Assembly (NCBI RefSeq): GCF_029269265.1 | Contig: NZ_JARIXP010000008.1 | Coordinates: forward strand, 1 to 64,000 | DNA length: 64,000 bases | Direction: 5' to 3' | DNA from: Rheinheimera sp. 1928-s | GTDB lineage: Bacteria; Pseudomonadota; Gammaproteobacteria; Enterobacterales; Alteromonadaceae | Part shown: positions 1-8,354 of the stretch, one piece after another | Layout of the letters: every line of letters begins with the position of its first letter | How positions within the stretch are numbered: the first letter of the stretch is position 1 | Translations under genes and position numbers: made by a program | Notes under the pieces: model-generated | Database searches by the model: none | Seen by the model: only the letters and a program-made list of their open reading frames with translations | Told to the model about the DNA's origin: nothing

Positions 1-297
1 TGTGGCTGATCATCCTCTCAAACCAGCTAGAGATCGTCGCCTTGGTGAGCCATTACCTCACCAACTAGCTAATCCCACGTAGGCGCATCCGATAGCATGT
101 GGCCCGAAGGTCCCACACTTTGGTCCGTAGACATTATGCGGTATTAACAGTCGTTTCCAACTGGTATCCCCCTCTATCGGGCAGCTTCCTACGCATTACT
201 CACCCGTCCGCCGCTAGGTCCGAAAACCCCGCTCGACTTGCATGTGTTAGGCCTGCCGCCAGCGTTCAATCTGAGCCATGATCAAACTCTTCAATTA
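1..297 (-). rRNA. rrs: 16S ribosomal RNA, 5' end (partial)
   Basis: The reverse strand reads the universal 16S 5' region: the AGAGTTTGATCATGGCTCAG primer site lies at 271-290 and the mature 5' end falls near 296-298. About 297 nt are present and the rest of the gene lies left of the window. The sequence continues with typical bacterial helices. Open frames on either strand here are antisense shadows. Confidence 0.98.
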
Positions 298-430
298 AGT
301 TTAATTTGCCACCGAAATGGCTGCTCAGTATCACTGACTTAAAACATCCATCCTTTCGGACAGAGTATCTGTTAGTCACTTCACTGATATATATTCTTTG
401 TGCGATTGCTCGCTGCAGAATCTAAACCGT

Positions 431-472
431 GAGTGCCCACACAGATGATTGATTGCTTATTGTTAAAGAGCA
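431..472 (-). promoter_or_regulatory. rRNA leader antitermination region (boxA and downstream conserved element)
   Basis: On the minus strand TGCTCTTTAACA (461-472) is an exact match to the E. coli rrn boxA, which recruits NusB/S10 for rRNA antitermination. It is followed by GTGTGGGCACTC (431-442), which matches the E. coli 16S leader. Both lie between the promoters and the 16S 5' end, as expected. Confidence 0.85.
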
Positions 473-510
473 GTGCTGAACCGGTTATTACCTTGTTCAG
501 CGGGAGGCGT

Positions 511-538
511 ATCTTACACTTCCCAGAATTTGTGTCAA
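511..538 (-). promoter_or_regulatory. rrn promoter, proximal
   Basis: Minus-strand TTGACA (533-538), a 16-bp spacer, then TAAGAT (511-516), followed by a GC-rich discriminator. It is the nearest of three promoter-like elements upstream of the rRNA leader. Confidence 0.65.
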
Positions 539-631
539 GCCAGCGATTTGAATTTATTTATCAAACCCACCTACTTAACTCACTTCGCTTCACTTTTGAG
601 CCTTTCGACTCCACCGCGCTGCGAGGCGGCC

Positions 632-659
632 ATTTTAGTGATTTTCAACTCCGTGTCAA
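632..659 (-). promoter_or_regulatory. rrn promoter, middle
   Basis: Minus-strand TTGACA (654-659), 16-bp spacer, TAAAAT (632-637), followed by a GGCCGCC discriminator. GC-rich discriminators are typical of stringently controlled stable-RNA promoters. Confidence 0.65.
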
Positions 660-739
660 GCGATGTTTTGCATCATTTTTCACTTCATCTCAAAACCACC
701 CCAGAGCTGCTTTCGCACCACCCCGTTGGCATGGCGCGC

Positions 740-767
740 ATTATAGGGAGTTTTTGGCAGCGTGCAA
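740..767 (-). promoter_or_regulatory. rrn promoter, distal (P1-like)
   Basis: Minus-strand TTGCAC (762-767), 16-bp spacer, consensus TATAAT (740-745) and a GCGCGCC discriminator. The DNA upstream (768-800) is A/T rich on this strand and could serve as an UP element. This is the best rRNA P1-type promoter of the three. Confidence 0.7.
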
Positions 768-968
768 TACCAAATCTTAGTTTTTTAGGGCTTTGGTGAT
801 CGTTTGCTGGTTAAACCGTCAATATGAGCAAAATAGCCCCAAAAACAATATCAGTAAGCATGCATTTAATAGTTGGCTGCTTAAGAACTAGTCGCTAATA
901 TGAAAGAGCTTTAAGTATTTATATGTATTTACTCTGACTCTTTCATCTTTATTACTTAGGAAATCTTT

Positions 969-1460
969 ATGTTAGCTAATTTACAACGATCCTTACCTTT
1001 TACTCTGGCGTTAGCCATCATCGTTTATCTGCTTTTATTGTTAATCCCTGATCTTGCTTTAAGTGCTTCTGTCTCAGTAGCCATTGGTATAGTGCTGGGT
1101 GGTGTGTTGGTACCTATTCTGGTTGAAGTAAAAGGTGCCTCACTGGATAGCACTGGTTCTGCTGCAGCAGCGAAAACAAACTACGACGGCGAAACGGCCA
1201 CTTTATATGTAGGTAACCTACCTTACCGTGCAAATGAAGATGCAGTACGTGAGTTGTTCCAAAAGTTTGGTGTAGTCGTCAACGTACGTTTGATGAAGGA
1301 TCGCCAAACGGGTCGCCGCCGCGGTTTTGGTTTTGTTGAAGTGGCAGCGAAAGATGCCAACAAGATGATCCAGAAGTTAAACGACTTTGCGTTTCAGGAG
1401 CGTACTTTAAAAGTGCGTGAAGCCAAAGAGCGTCAGGACGGTGACGATAACGACGAATAA
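969..1460 (+). CDS. Membrane-anchored RRM-type RNA-binding protein
   Basis: A 163-residue protein with two hydrophobic segments (about residues 10-28 and 32-52) followed by a single RNA recognition motif (about 76-152). The RRM signature elements are clear: RNP2 LYVGNL at 79-84 and RNP1 RGFGFVEV at 118-125. The tail is acidic (DGDDNDE). RRM proteins bind single-stranded RNA; the two helices suggest the domain is held at the inner membrane facing the cytoplasm. The RNA target is unknown. It is a single gene, convergent with murI seven bases downstream, preceded by an AT-rich stretch and an AGGAA-type ribosome site. Confidence 0.85.
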   Translation: MLANLQRSLPFTLALAIIVYLLLLLIPDLALSASVSVAIGIVLGGVLVPILVEVKGASLDSTGSAAAAKTNYDGETATLYVGNLPYRANEDAVRELFQKFGVVVNVRLMKDRQTGRRRGFGFVEVAAKDANKMIQKLNDFAFQERTLKVREAKERQDGDDNDE

Positions 1461-1466
1461 AATGTA

Positions 1467-2255
1467 TTAGTCCTGATATAAATCTGGCCAGCAGCTCTGC
1501 TGGCCAAATCCCATTTGTGTGACTCTTCGTTTTTGCAGTTCCGTCAGTTCTTGTGTTGCAATAAAACAATCCTGACTCTGCTCTTTATATAGAGAAGTGA
1601 TTTCTGCCACTAAATGTTGCACTCGTCTGGCTATCGCATCGGCAGTATCAAATAACTTTGGCGAATCCTTAAAAGCAGAACGGATCTCTTCAGCCAAAAA
1701 CGGGAAATGCGTGCAACCCAGAATAATAGCTTTAGGTGCGAACTCATTTAAACCACAGCCTTTAATAACTTGAGCCACTTCAGCTTTTACATCAGCATCT
1801 GCCCAGACTTTTTGTTCTGCCAGCATCACCAGTTCACTGCTGCCAACCAATTGTACCTTGCTCTCACCAGCATAATCAGAGACCAACTTCTGTATATAGT
1901 GGCCTTTGACTGTGGCTGGAGTGGCCAGCAATGCCATTTTTTCGCCAGCACAATATAAAGCAGCAGGTTTTATCGCTGGTACTACACCAACAAAAGGTAA
2001 ATCAAACTGCTGGCGTAACCAATCAACCGCCTGAGTAGTAGCTGTATTGCAGGCAATGACAATCAGATCCACCTGATGAGTCAGCAGATGTTCGGTTAGT
2101 TGTTTTAAGCGCTGGCGGATAAACAACTCCGACTTAGTACCATAAGGCAGGTATCTGTTATCCATCATATAGAAGTAGTCAGCAGGCACTAAAGCACGTA
2201 CTGCTCCCAGTATAGAAAGACCACCCACTCCACTATCGATAAAACCTATACGCAT
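1467..2255 (-). CDS. murI: Glutamate racemase
   Basis: Interconverts L- and D-glutamate for peptidoglycan precursor synthesis in the cytoplasm. The 262 residues contain the N-terminal DSGVGGLS motif (Asp7, Ser8) and the two catalytic cysteines, in the ACNTAT motif (Cys69) and GCTHFP (Cys181, followed by His183). The length is normal for the family. It is transcribed away from trmA. A perfect 10-bp inverted repeat lies in its last codons. Confidence 0.96.
   Translation of the reverse strand: MRIGFIDSGVGGLSILGAVRALVPADYFYMMDNRYLPYGTKSELFIRQRLKQLTEHLLTHQVDLIVIACNTATTQAVDWLRQQFDLPFVGVVPAIKPAALYCAGEKMALLATPATVKGHYIQKLVSDYAGESKVQLVGSSELVMLAEQKVWADADVKAEVAQVIKGCGLNEFAPKAIILGCTHFPFLAEEIRSAFKDSPKLFDTADAIARRVQHLVAEITSLYKEQSQDCFIATQELTELQKRRVTQMGFGQQSCWPDLYQD
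1485..1506. other. Perfect 10-bp inverted repeat in the 3' end of murI
   Basis: TGGCCAGCAG (1485-1494) and CTGCTGGCCA (1497-1506) form a perfect stem with a two-base gap, just inside the murI stop. No T-run follows on either strand, so it is not a standard intrinsic terminator, though it could stabilise 3' ends of the convergent transcripts. Confidence 0.4.
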
Positions 2256-2364
2256 GCCATATCTTCTGAAAAAACCTGCTGAAAAGCTCTGATGCTATTT
2301 TGCCAGACATTCGCCCGCTAAGGCAGTTGCTCTGCTACTTTTATCTGCAGTCTGCTTTTGCTGA

Positions 2365-2392
2365 TAGACATTCAGGCAAAAGCCCTTAGAAT
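2365..2392 (+). promoter_or_regulatory. Possible trmA promoter
   Basis: TAGACA (2365-2370), 16-bp spacer, TAGAAT (2387-2392), about 30 bases before the trmA start in the murI/trmA divergent interval. Chosen by eye; alternatives exist. Confidence 0.35.
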
Positions 2393-2423
2393 AGGCCGCT
2401 TTTTCGACAACAGGTGACAGGCA

Positions 2424-3518
2424 ATGGCTTTAGGGCAAGTATTTCCGGATTTATATGAAACTCAACTGGCAGAAAAGCAAACTGGCATACAGCAGCTGTT
2501 TGCATCCTATGCGTTGCCAGAGTTGGAGTTGTTCCGCTCCGAACCCAGCCACTACCGTCAACGTGCTGAATTTCGGGTCTGGCATGAAGGGGACGATTTG
2601 TTCCACATTATGTTTGACTCTGAAACCAAACAAAAACAGCGTATTGATTACTTCCCTGTAGCCTGTAAGCAAATAGCCGACTTTATGCCTGTACTGCTGG
2701 AAGAGCTGAAGAAGCGTCCGGCGCTGCGTAACAAGTTATACCAGATTGATTACCTGAGTGGCTTAAGTGGCGAGCTGTTGGTTTCTCTTATTTATAAGAA
2801 GCCGCTGAGCGACGACTGGGCAGAACAAGCGGCCTTATTAAAAGCTGATTTAGCAGAGCAATGGCCACTGGACTTTATTGGCCGCTCGCGCAAACAAAAA
2901 GTCTTGGTGCATCGCGATCATATTATTGAAAAACTGACAGTCAAAGATCGCACTTTAAGTTACCAGCAAATTGAAAACAGCTTTACCCAACCCAATGCTA
3001 AAGTGAATCAGCAGATGCTGGAGTGGGCTTGTAATATTTCAAGCCAACTCAAAGGTGACTTACTGGAACTTTATTGTGGTAACGGCAACTTCTCACTGGC
3101 ACTGACGCCTTATTTCCGCCAAGTGGTCGCCACAGAGATTGCCCGCAGTTCGATTAAATCAGCCCAGCTGAATATTGAAATGAACCAGGTAACCAATTTG
3201 CAAGTGCTGCAAATGTCGGCTGAAGATGTCAGCGCGGCCATGGCCACAGGTAAACAATTAAAGACGTTGGATTTATCAGAGTTGCAACTTGACACTATTC
3301 TGGTCGACCCGCCACGTGCTGGTTTAGATCCAGCGACTGAGGCTTTTGTCAGCCAGTTTAACGATATTATTTATATTTCCTGTAATCCTGTAACTTTAGA
3401 GCAGAACTTACAGCAGTTGAGCAAAACCCACGAAATCAAAGCTTTTGCTTTGTTTGATCAGTTCCCTTACACCCACCATATCGAATCTGGTGTCTGGTTA
3501 CGCAAACTTACTCCCTAG
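2424..3518 (+). CDS. trmA: tRNA (uracil-5-)-methyltransferase
   Basis: Forms 5-methyluridine at position 54 of tRNA (and in tmRNA) using S-adenosylmethionine. The 364 residues match the TrmA length. Visible motifs are the SAM-binding [11 protein letters not shown] (about 213-223), DPPRAGLD (295-302) and ISCNP with the nucleophilic Cys320. The last codons overlap the 3' end of the convergent fabR by 4 bases. Confidence 0.96.
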   Translation: MALGQVFPDLYETQLAEKQTGIQQLFASYALPELELFRSEPSHYRQRAEFRVWHEGDDLFHIMFDSETKQKQRIDYFPVACKQIADFMPVLLEELKKRPALRNKLYQIDYLSGLSGELLVSLIYKKPLSDDWAEQAALLKADLAEQWPLDFIGRSRKQKVLVHRDHIIEKLTVKDRTLSYQQIENSFTQPNAKVNQQMLEWACNISSQLKGDLLELYCGNGNFSLALTPYFRQVVATEIARSSIKSAQLNIEMNQVTNLQVLQMSAEDVSAAMATGKQLKTLDLSELQLDTILVDPPRAGLDPATEAFVSQFNDIIYISCNPVTLEQNLQQLSKTHEIKAFALFDQFPYTHHIESGVWLRKLTP

Positions 3519-4132
3519 TTTTGCGATAACTGGGTTTTGCGGCCATAACTGGCAGCGCCATGAGCCATCCAGCGTAACTGCATAATAGTGCGCTGGGTGA
3601 TTTGTTTACGCTGCTCTGCCGTTGCGTCCAGTGCATCAGCTCCGGCATGAAACACTAAGATCACCATAGCTTCTGCCTGCATCTGTGCCCGCTCTGCCGG
3701 GCAATCTGTTTCTTTACGCAAATAATCCGCCAGCTCGGCACCGAAATGATAAATCTCCCGGGCTACTGCACTACGAAAAGCCGCTGATGTGCCTGAACGT
3801 TCGCGCAGCAGCAAGCGGAATACGTTGCTGTGTCCTGTGACAAATTCCATAAAGGTTTCAATTGAGGTGCGGATCACGCTGCCATTGCTTTCAATACGAT
3901 GCCGGGCCTGGCGTAATAACTGACGAAGCATCAGGCCAGCTTCATCGACCAGGGTTAGCCCTAATTCATCCATATCGGTAAAATGGCGATAAAACGAAGT
4001 TGGAGCAATACCTGCTTCACGGGCTACTTCACGTAAACTTAAACTTGAGTAGCCCTTATCAGCACTAAGCTGTTGAAAAGCTGCGTCTATAATAGCGCGT
4101 CTGGTTTTTTCTTTTTGTTGGGCGCGGGTCAC
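3515..4132 (-). CDS. fabR: TetR-family repressor of unsaturated fatty acid synthesis
   Basis: A 205-residue TetR-type regulator with the N-terminal helix-turn-helix (about residues 10-55, including [19 protein letters not shown]). FabR/DesT family members repress unsaturated fatty-acid genes in response to acyl chain composition. The assignment is backed by context: it diverges from a fatty-acid desaturase, and an exact 18-bp palindrome lies at that gene's promoter. The name is by family resemblance; DesT would be an equally fair label. Confidence 0.88.
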   Translation of the reverse strand: MTRAQQKEKTRRAIIDAAFQQLSADKGYSSLSLREVAREAGIAPTSFYRHFTDMDELGLTLVDEAGLMLRQLLRQARHRIESNGSVIRTSIETFMEFVTGHSNVFRLLLRERSGTSAAFRSAVAREIYHFGAELADYLRKETDCPAERAQMQAEAMVILVFHAGADALDATAEQRKQITQRTIMQLRWMAHGAASYGRKTQLSQN

Positions 4133-4168
4133 GGCTCACTCCTTTTTGCTTCTGGCTCATTTTAACGC

Positions 4169-4197
4169 TTGACCCTGCAACTTTGCACGGCTAAATT
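4169..4197 (+). promoter_or_regulatory. Desaturase promoter
   Basis: TTGACC (4169-4174), 17-bp spacer, TAAATT (4192-4197). The -35 box coincides with a TTG that would otherwise extend the desaturase frame, so that longer start is unlikely. Confidence 0.6.
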
Positions 4198-4215
4198 AGC
4201 TTACAGTTGTAAGCT
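4198..4215. promoter_or_regulatory. FabR/DesT-type operator, perfect 18-bp palindrome
   Basis: AGCTTACAGTTGTAAGCT is an exact inverted repeat with arms AGCTTACA/TGTAAGCT and a 2-bp centre. It begins at the base after the -10 box and ends 13 bases before the desaturase start, an ideal repressor position. The arm form (AGC-TACA/TGTA-GCT) resembles the FabR sites known upstream of enterobacterial fabA and fabB. Confidence 0.7.
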
Positions 4216-4228
4216 TAAAGTTCCCAAA

Positions 4229-5347
4229 ATGAATAAACCCCCTATTATCTGGACCAACGTGATTTTGTTTGCGTCCACTTTTCTTGTCGCCGCCATACTG
4301 GTGCCTTGGTATGCCATAGCTGTTGGTTTTACCTGGACAGAGATTATTGCCACTATCTTATGCTTGGGTTATTGCGGTATGTCGATCACTGCCGGTTACC
4401 ACAGACTCTGGGCGCACAAAACTTATGATGCGCATCCTGCTTTGCAATGGTTCTATGCCATAGGTGGCGCTTTTGCTCTGCAAAACAGCGCTCTGCATTG
4501 GTCTTCCGATCACCGGGTTCACCATAAATTTGTTGATCAAAACGACAAAGACCCCTACTCAGCACAGCGTGGGTTTTGGTTCAGCCATATTGGTTGGATG
4601 TTACGCGAGTATCAAAGCAACACCTATGAGGATTACAGCAACGCCCGCGACTTACAGAACAATAAAATAGTCATGTGGCAGCACAAAAACTATCTGGTAC
4701 TGACTGTAGCAACCAACTTTGGTATCCCGCTGTTTTTAGGCTGGTTAACCGATAGCTATATCGGCATGTTATTAAGCGTTGGGGTTTTACGTTTAGTGCT
4801 GAGCCACCATTTTACGTTTTTTATTAACTCTTTAGCTCATATCTGGGGTAGCCAGCCTTACACCGATCAGAATAGCGCACGGGATAACGGCATACTGGCA
4901 TTTGTAACTTATGGCGAGGGTTACCACAACTTTCATCATATTTTTGAATACGATTACCGCAATGGCATTAAATGGTGGCAGTTTGACCCAACCAAATGGC
5001 TGATTAAAAGCTGCTCCTGGTTAGGTTTAACCCGTAACTTACGCGTTTGCCCGCCGGACCGTATCGAAAAAGCCAAAGTACAAATGCAGCTTAAACGTGC
5101 GCAGGCCAAAGTATCGCATTTACCAGATGCTGAGCTGGTGATGCAACGCCTTGAGCATGAATACGAGCTGCTGATGGAAAAAATGCATGCGTATTACGAT
5201 GTGAAAAAGGTATTGCTGCAACAGAAAAAACAACAGTTGATGCAGCAGTACAATGAATTTGATTTAAAACAGCAAATGCTGGAAGTACGGCGTAATCTGC
5301 AGCTGCAGCAAAAACGCTGGCGGCAGTTAACAGCACAATTTGCCTAA
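4229..5347 (+). CDS. Membrane acyl (delta-9 type) fatty-acid desaturase with coiled-coil tail
   Basis: An oxygen-dependent di-iron desaturase that introduces a double bond into acyl chains at the inner membrane. From the ATG at 4229 it has 372 residues. The three histidine boxes are present: HRLWAH (58-63), HRVHH (95-99) and HNFHH (233-237), among several hydrophobic segments (about 10-50, 155-200). After about residue 270 comes an unusual Q/K/L-rich, probably coiled-coil extension of about 100 residues. An upstream TTG at 4169 is in frame but is the promoter -35 box. Likely repressed by the divergent fabR product. Confidence 0.93.
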   Translation: MNKPPIIWTNVILFASTFLVAAILVPWYAIAVGFTWTEIIATILCLGYCGMSITAGYHRLWAHKTYDAHPALQWFYAIGGAFALQNSALHWSSDHRVHHKFVDQNDKDPYSAQRGFWFSHIGWMLREYQSNTYEDYSNARDLQNNKIVMWQHKNYLVLTVATNFGIPLFLGWLTDSYIGMLLSVGVLRLVLSHHFTFFINSLAHIWGSQPYTDQNSARDNGILAFVTYGEGYHNFHHIFEYDYRNGIKWWQFDPTKWLIKSCSWLGLTRNLRVCPPDRIEKAKVQMQLKRAQAKVSHLPDAELVMQRLEHEYELLMEKMHAYYDVKKVLLQQKKQQLMQQYNEFDLKQQMLEVRRNLQLQQKRWRQLTAQFA

Positions 5348-5367
5348 GCATTTGATAAAAACTTACA

Positions 5368-5392
5368 AAAGGTGGCATTTGCCGCCTTTTTT
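5368..5392 (+). terminator. Intrinsic terminator after the desaturase
   Basis: AAAGGTGGC (5368-5376), ATTT loop, GCCGCCTTT (5381-5389) with one G-U pair, followed by T residues. Confidence 0.75.
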
Positions 5393-5454
5393 ATCGCCTT
5401 TAATTCAGGATTTCTGATTAAATATAAAGAGTGCATTCAGCGAAGGAAAAACCC

Positions 5455-6870
5455 GTGGTCAAAGCAACTCAAAGCAAAACATATGATTTTGATGCAATTA
5501 TTATAGGCACAGGTCCAGGCGGCGAAGGTGCAGCCATGAATCTGGCGAAAAGTGGCAAAACTGTGGCGGTAATAGAGCGCCACCAGCAAGTCGGCGGCGG
5601 TTGCACACACTGGGGCACTATTCCTTCCAAAGCATTACGTCATTCTGTTAGCCGTTATATTGAATACAAAGAAAACCCGCTGTTTCAGATGGATGATCAA
5701 TCGTCCAACCTCACCTTTCCGCACATTTTAAAACACGCTGCGGGAGTGATTCGTAAGCAGGTGCAACTGCGTAGCAGTTTTTACGAACGCAACAGAGTCA
5801 AAATGCTGCAAGGTAATGCTTCTTTTGTCGATGCTCATCATATTCGTATTGAGCAGGATGGCTCACCGGATCAGATTATTTCAGCACAACATATTATTCT
5901 GGCGACAGGTTCCCGCCCTTATCGTCCGCAAAATGTGGACTTTACTCACAGCCGTATTTTTGACAGCGACACTATTTTGTCGTTAACAGACGATGTGCGG
6001 CATATCATCATTTTTGGGGCAGGCGTGATTGGCTGTGAATACGCGTCGATTTTCCGGGGTTTAGGTGTACGGGTGGATTTGGTCAATACCAGAGATCGGC
6101 TGTTGTCTTTTATGGACGCTGAAATATCAGATGCCTTGAGTTATCACTTCTGGAATTCTGGGGTAACTATTCGCCATGGTGAAGAATTTGATCGGATTGA
6201 AGGCTGTGACGATGGCGTTATTTTGCATCTGCAATCCGGCAAAAAAATGAAAGCTGACTGTATTCTGTTTGCCAACGGCCGCACCGGCAACACCGACAAA
6301 CTCAACCTGAATGCCATTGGCTTAAAAGCAGATAGCCGCGGCCAGTTAAAAGTGAATGATAACTACCAGACTGAAATCCCTAATGTGTATGCCGTAGGAG
6401 ATGTGATTGGTTACCCTAGCCTTGCCAGTGCCGCTTATGATCAAGGGCGTATTGCCGCAAACTCTATTATTCATGGCAACTGCAGTACCTACCTGATTGA
6501 CGATATTCCGGTGGGCATTTACACCATACCTGAGATGAGTTCTGTGGGTAAAAACGAGCAGGAGCTCACTGCAGCCCGTGTTCCTTATGAAGTAGGCCGG
6601 GCTCAATTTAAACACTTAGCAAGGGCGCAGATTGCCAATACCAGTGTAGGCAGCCTCAAATTGCTGTTTCACCGCGATACCAAAGAGATCCTGGGCATTC
6701 ATTGCTTTGGTGAAAGAGCGGCAGAAATTGTGCACATAGGCCAGGCTATTATGATGCAAAAAAATGGCGGCAATACCATAGAGTATTTTGTTCACACCAC
6801 TTTTAACTACCCAACAATGGCCGAAGCCTACAGGGTGGCAGCCATGAATGGGTTAAACCGTTTGTTTTGA
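5455..6870 (+). CDS. sthA: Soluble pyridine nucleotide transhydrogenase
   Basis: A cytoplasmic flavoprotein that transfers hydride from NADPH to NAD+. It has the N-terminal FAD fold ([10 protein letters not shown]), an NAD(P)-binding fold in mid protein ([14 protein letters not shown]) and a C-terminal dimerisation domain. The redox site reads [13 protein letters not shown]: the second cysteine of dihydrolipoamide dehydrogenases is replaced by Thr, as in SthA. I prefer the GTG at 5455 (471 residues) because AAGGA lies 8 bases upstream and the N-terminus then matches the E. coli protein. An in-frame GTG at 5431 has no good ribosome site. Confidence 0.94.
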   Translation: MVKATQSKTYDFDAIIIGTGPGGEGAAMNLAKSGKTVAVIERHQQVGGGCTHWGTIPSKALRHSVSRYIEYKENPLFQMDDQSSNLTFPHILKHAAGVIRKQVQLRSSFYERNRVKMLQGNASFVDAHHIRIEQDGSPDQIISAQHIILATGSRPYRPQNVDFTHSRIFDSDTILSLTDDVRHIIIFGAGVIGCEYASIFRGLGVRVDLVNTRDRLLSFMDAEISDALSYHFWNSGVTIRHGEEFDRIEGCDDGVILHLQSGKKMKADCILFANGRTGNTDKLNLNAIGLKADSRGQLKVNDNYQTEIPNVYAVGDVIGYPSLASAAYDQGRIAANSIIHGNCSTYLIDDIPVGIYTIPEMSSVGKNEQELTAARVPYEVGRAQFKHLARAQIANTSVGSLKLLFHRDTKEILGIHCFGERAAEIVHIGQAIMMQKNGGNTIEYFVHTTFNYPTMAEAYRVAAMNGLNRLF

Positions 6871-6881
6871 TCTGCCAGCTA

Positions 6882-6918
6882 AAACAACAACGCCAGCATG
6901 AAGCTGGCGTTGTTGTTT
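6882..6918. terminator. Bidirectional terminator between sthA and hemE
   Basis: A perfect 16-bp stem, 6882-6897 pairing with 6903-6918, around an ATGAA loop. Runs of A on one side and T on the other serve both convergent genes. Confidence 0.85.
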
Positions 6919-6935
6919 CTCAGAACTGGAAAATT

Positions 6936-8024
6936 CTACTCGTCGTCTTCAGCAATCTCGGTATTCATATGATAAGTGCGGCTGAACGAATGCACTGCAT
7001 CAATAAAGACACCGGCTTTTTCCGGATCCACATCAGGGGTAATACCGTGGCCCAGGTTAAACACATGACCTGAACCCATACCATAACCATCTAAGATAGC
7101 CTGAACTTCCTGCCGGATGCGCTCTGGCGTGCCTAACAGGATAGAAGGATCCATATTGCCTTGTAATGCCACTTTGTCACCGATACGGGCGCGGGCATGA
7201 CGAATATCAATGGTCCAGTCTAAACCCACACCATCACAGCCAGTGGCAGCGATTTCTTCCAACCATAAACCACCGTTTTTGGTAAACAGCGTGACAGGCA
7301 CAGGACGGCCATCCGCAAAACGGGTTAAGCCTGAAACAATTTGCTGCATATAGCTTAACGAAAATTCACGGTAATCATGAGGCGTTAACACACCACCCCA
7401 GGTATCGAAAATCATTACAGACTGAGCACCAGCGGCAATTTGCGCGTTCAGATACAAAATGACACTTTGCGTCAGTTTATCCAGCAGGATATGCACCACT
7501 TCTGGCTCTGTGTACATCAGCTTTTTGATTTTAGAGAACGTCTTGCTGCTGCCGCCTTCAAACATATAGGTGGCTAAAGTCCATGGGCTGCCGGAGAAAC
7601 CGATCAAAGGCACTTCGCCATTCAGTTCGCGACGAATAGTACGCACAGCATCCATGACATAACGCAGCTCAACTTCCGGATCCGGCACAGGCAACTGCAT
7701 CACATCCATAAAGTCGGTCAGTTGCTTTGTAAAGCGTGGGCCTTCACCTTCGCCAAAATACAACCCCATACCCATGGCGTCCGGTATAGTTAAAATATCA
7801 CTGAATAAGATGGCAGCATCTAAAGGATAACGTTTTAACGGTTGCAGAGTGACTTCACAAGCCAACTCAGGGTTTTTGCACAACGACATAAAATCGCCGG
7901 CAATAGCTCGCGTCGCTCTGTATTCAGGAAGATAACGACCCGCCTGACGCATCATCCAAATTGGAGTGCGGTCGACTGGTTGTTTCATCAAGGCCCTTAA
8001 ATAACGATCATTTTTTAGTTGCAT
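6936..8024 (-). CDS. hemE: Uroporphyrinogen decarboxylase
   Basis: Decarboxylates the four acetate side chains of uroporphyrinogen III to give coproporphyrinogen III in heme synthesis. The 362 residues carry the N-terminal signature [16 protein letters not shown] (about 21-36) and the [13 protein letters not shown] motif in mid sequence. The last residues are acidic. It lies next to nudC and rsd, as in enterobacteria. Confidence 0.96.
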   Translation of the reverse strand: MQLKNDRYLRALMKQPVDRTPIWMMRQAGRYLPEYRATRAIAGDFMSLCKNPELACEVTLQPLKRYPLDAAILFSDILTIPDAMGMGLYFGEGEGPRFTKQLTDFMDVMQLPVPDPEVELRYVMDAVRTIRRELNGEVPLIGFSGSPWTLATYMFEGGSSKTFSKIKKLMYTEPEVVHILLDKLTQSVILYLNAQIAAGAQSVMIFDTWGGVLTPHDYREFSLSYMQQIVSGLTRFADGRPVPVTLFTKNGGLWLEEIAATGCDGVGLDWTIDIRHARARIGDKVALQGNMDPSILLGTPERIRQEVQAILDGYGMGSGHVFNLGHGITPDVDPEKAGVFIDAVHSFSRTYHMNTEIAEDDE

Positions 8025-8124
8025 CTATCATCTGCCATCTTTTGATTTATCCCTAGTTTATCACTGATGTCCGATCAGTCACCATTTTTTACCAAAAGCT
8101 ATTTGCCCACAACGAAAAAAGCTG

Positions 8125-8153
8125 TTGCCCTGCAAAAATACATCTGTTATAAA
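8125..8153 (+). promoter_or_regulatory. Promoter of a candidate small RNA
   Basis: TTGCCC (8125-8130), exactly 17 bp, TATAAA (8148-8153), in the interval between hemE and nudC. It faces the nudC 3' end, and no plus-strand protein gene follows. Confidence 0.5.
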
Positions 8154-8159
8154 CTACCT

Positions 8160-8252
8160 GCGCTAGTAAAGAACAAGAATAAAGAAACTCGTTTTAACGA
8201 GTCCTCGTAACGCAAGTTACATCTCATTTAAGCCACGTTAGTGGCTTTTTAT
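8160..8252 (+). ncRNA. Candidate small RNA, about 90 nt
   Basis: About seven bases after a sigma70-type promoter, the sequence folds as three consecutive hairpins: ACTCGTT/AACGAGT (8187-8202), GTAAC-GCAA-GTTAC with a GNRA tetraloop (8207-8220), and AAGCCAC-GTTA-GTGGCTT (8230-8247). The last is followed by a T-run and so forms an intrinsic terminator. There is no good open frame. I do not recognise the family. The 3' T-run is also the edge of a dispersed repeat. Confidence 0.5.
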
Positions 8253-8274
8253 TTGCCTGCCATCCATGGCGCAA
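8246..8274. repeat. 29-bp direct repeat, copy 1
   Basis: Twenty-nine bases (T-rich start, then TTGCCTGCCATCCATGGCGC) recur exactly at 8320-8348, 74 bp away. Contains the palindromic CCATGG. Confidence 0.8.
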
Positions 8275-8319
8275 ACCCTTACGGGCCAGCTAAAGCTGTT
8301 AAAAATCATTCCAGATAAT

Positions 8320-8348
8320 TTTTTATTTGCCTGCCATCCATGGCGCAA
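8320..8348. repeat. 29-bp direct repeat, copy 2
   Basis: Exact second copy of 8246-8274, ending a few bases from the nudC stop. The two copies have a 74-bp period, the same as the gspL/gspM array, although the sequences differ. Confidence 0.8.
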
Positions 8349-8354
8349 CACTCA

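Noticed and set aside
99-799. Open frames over the 16S 5' end and the rrn leader
   Set aside because: They overlap a ribosomal RNA gene and its promoters, and their residue composition is not protein-like.
1485-1506. Terminator for murI or the RRM gene
   Set aside because: The stem is strong but inside the coding end of murI, and there is no T-run on either strand.
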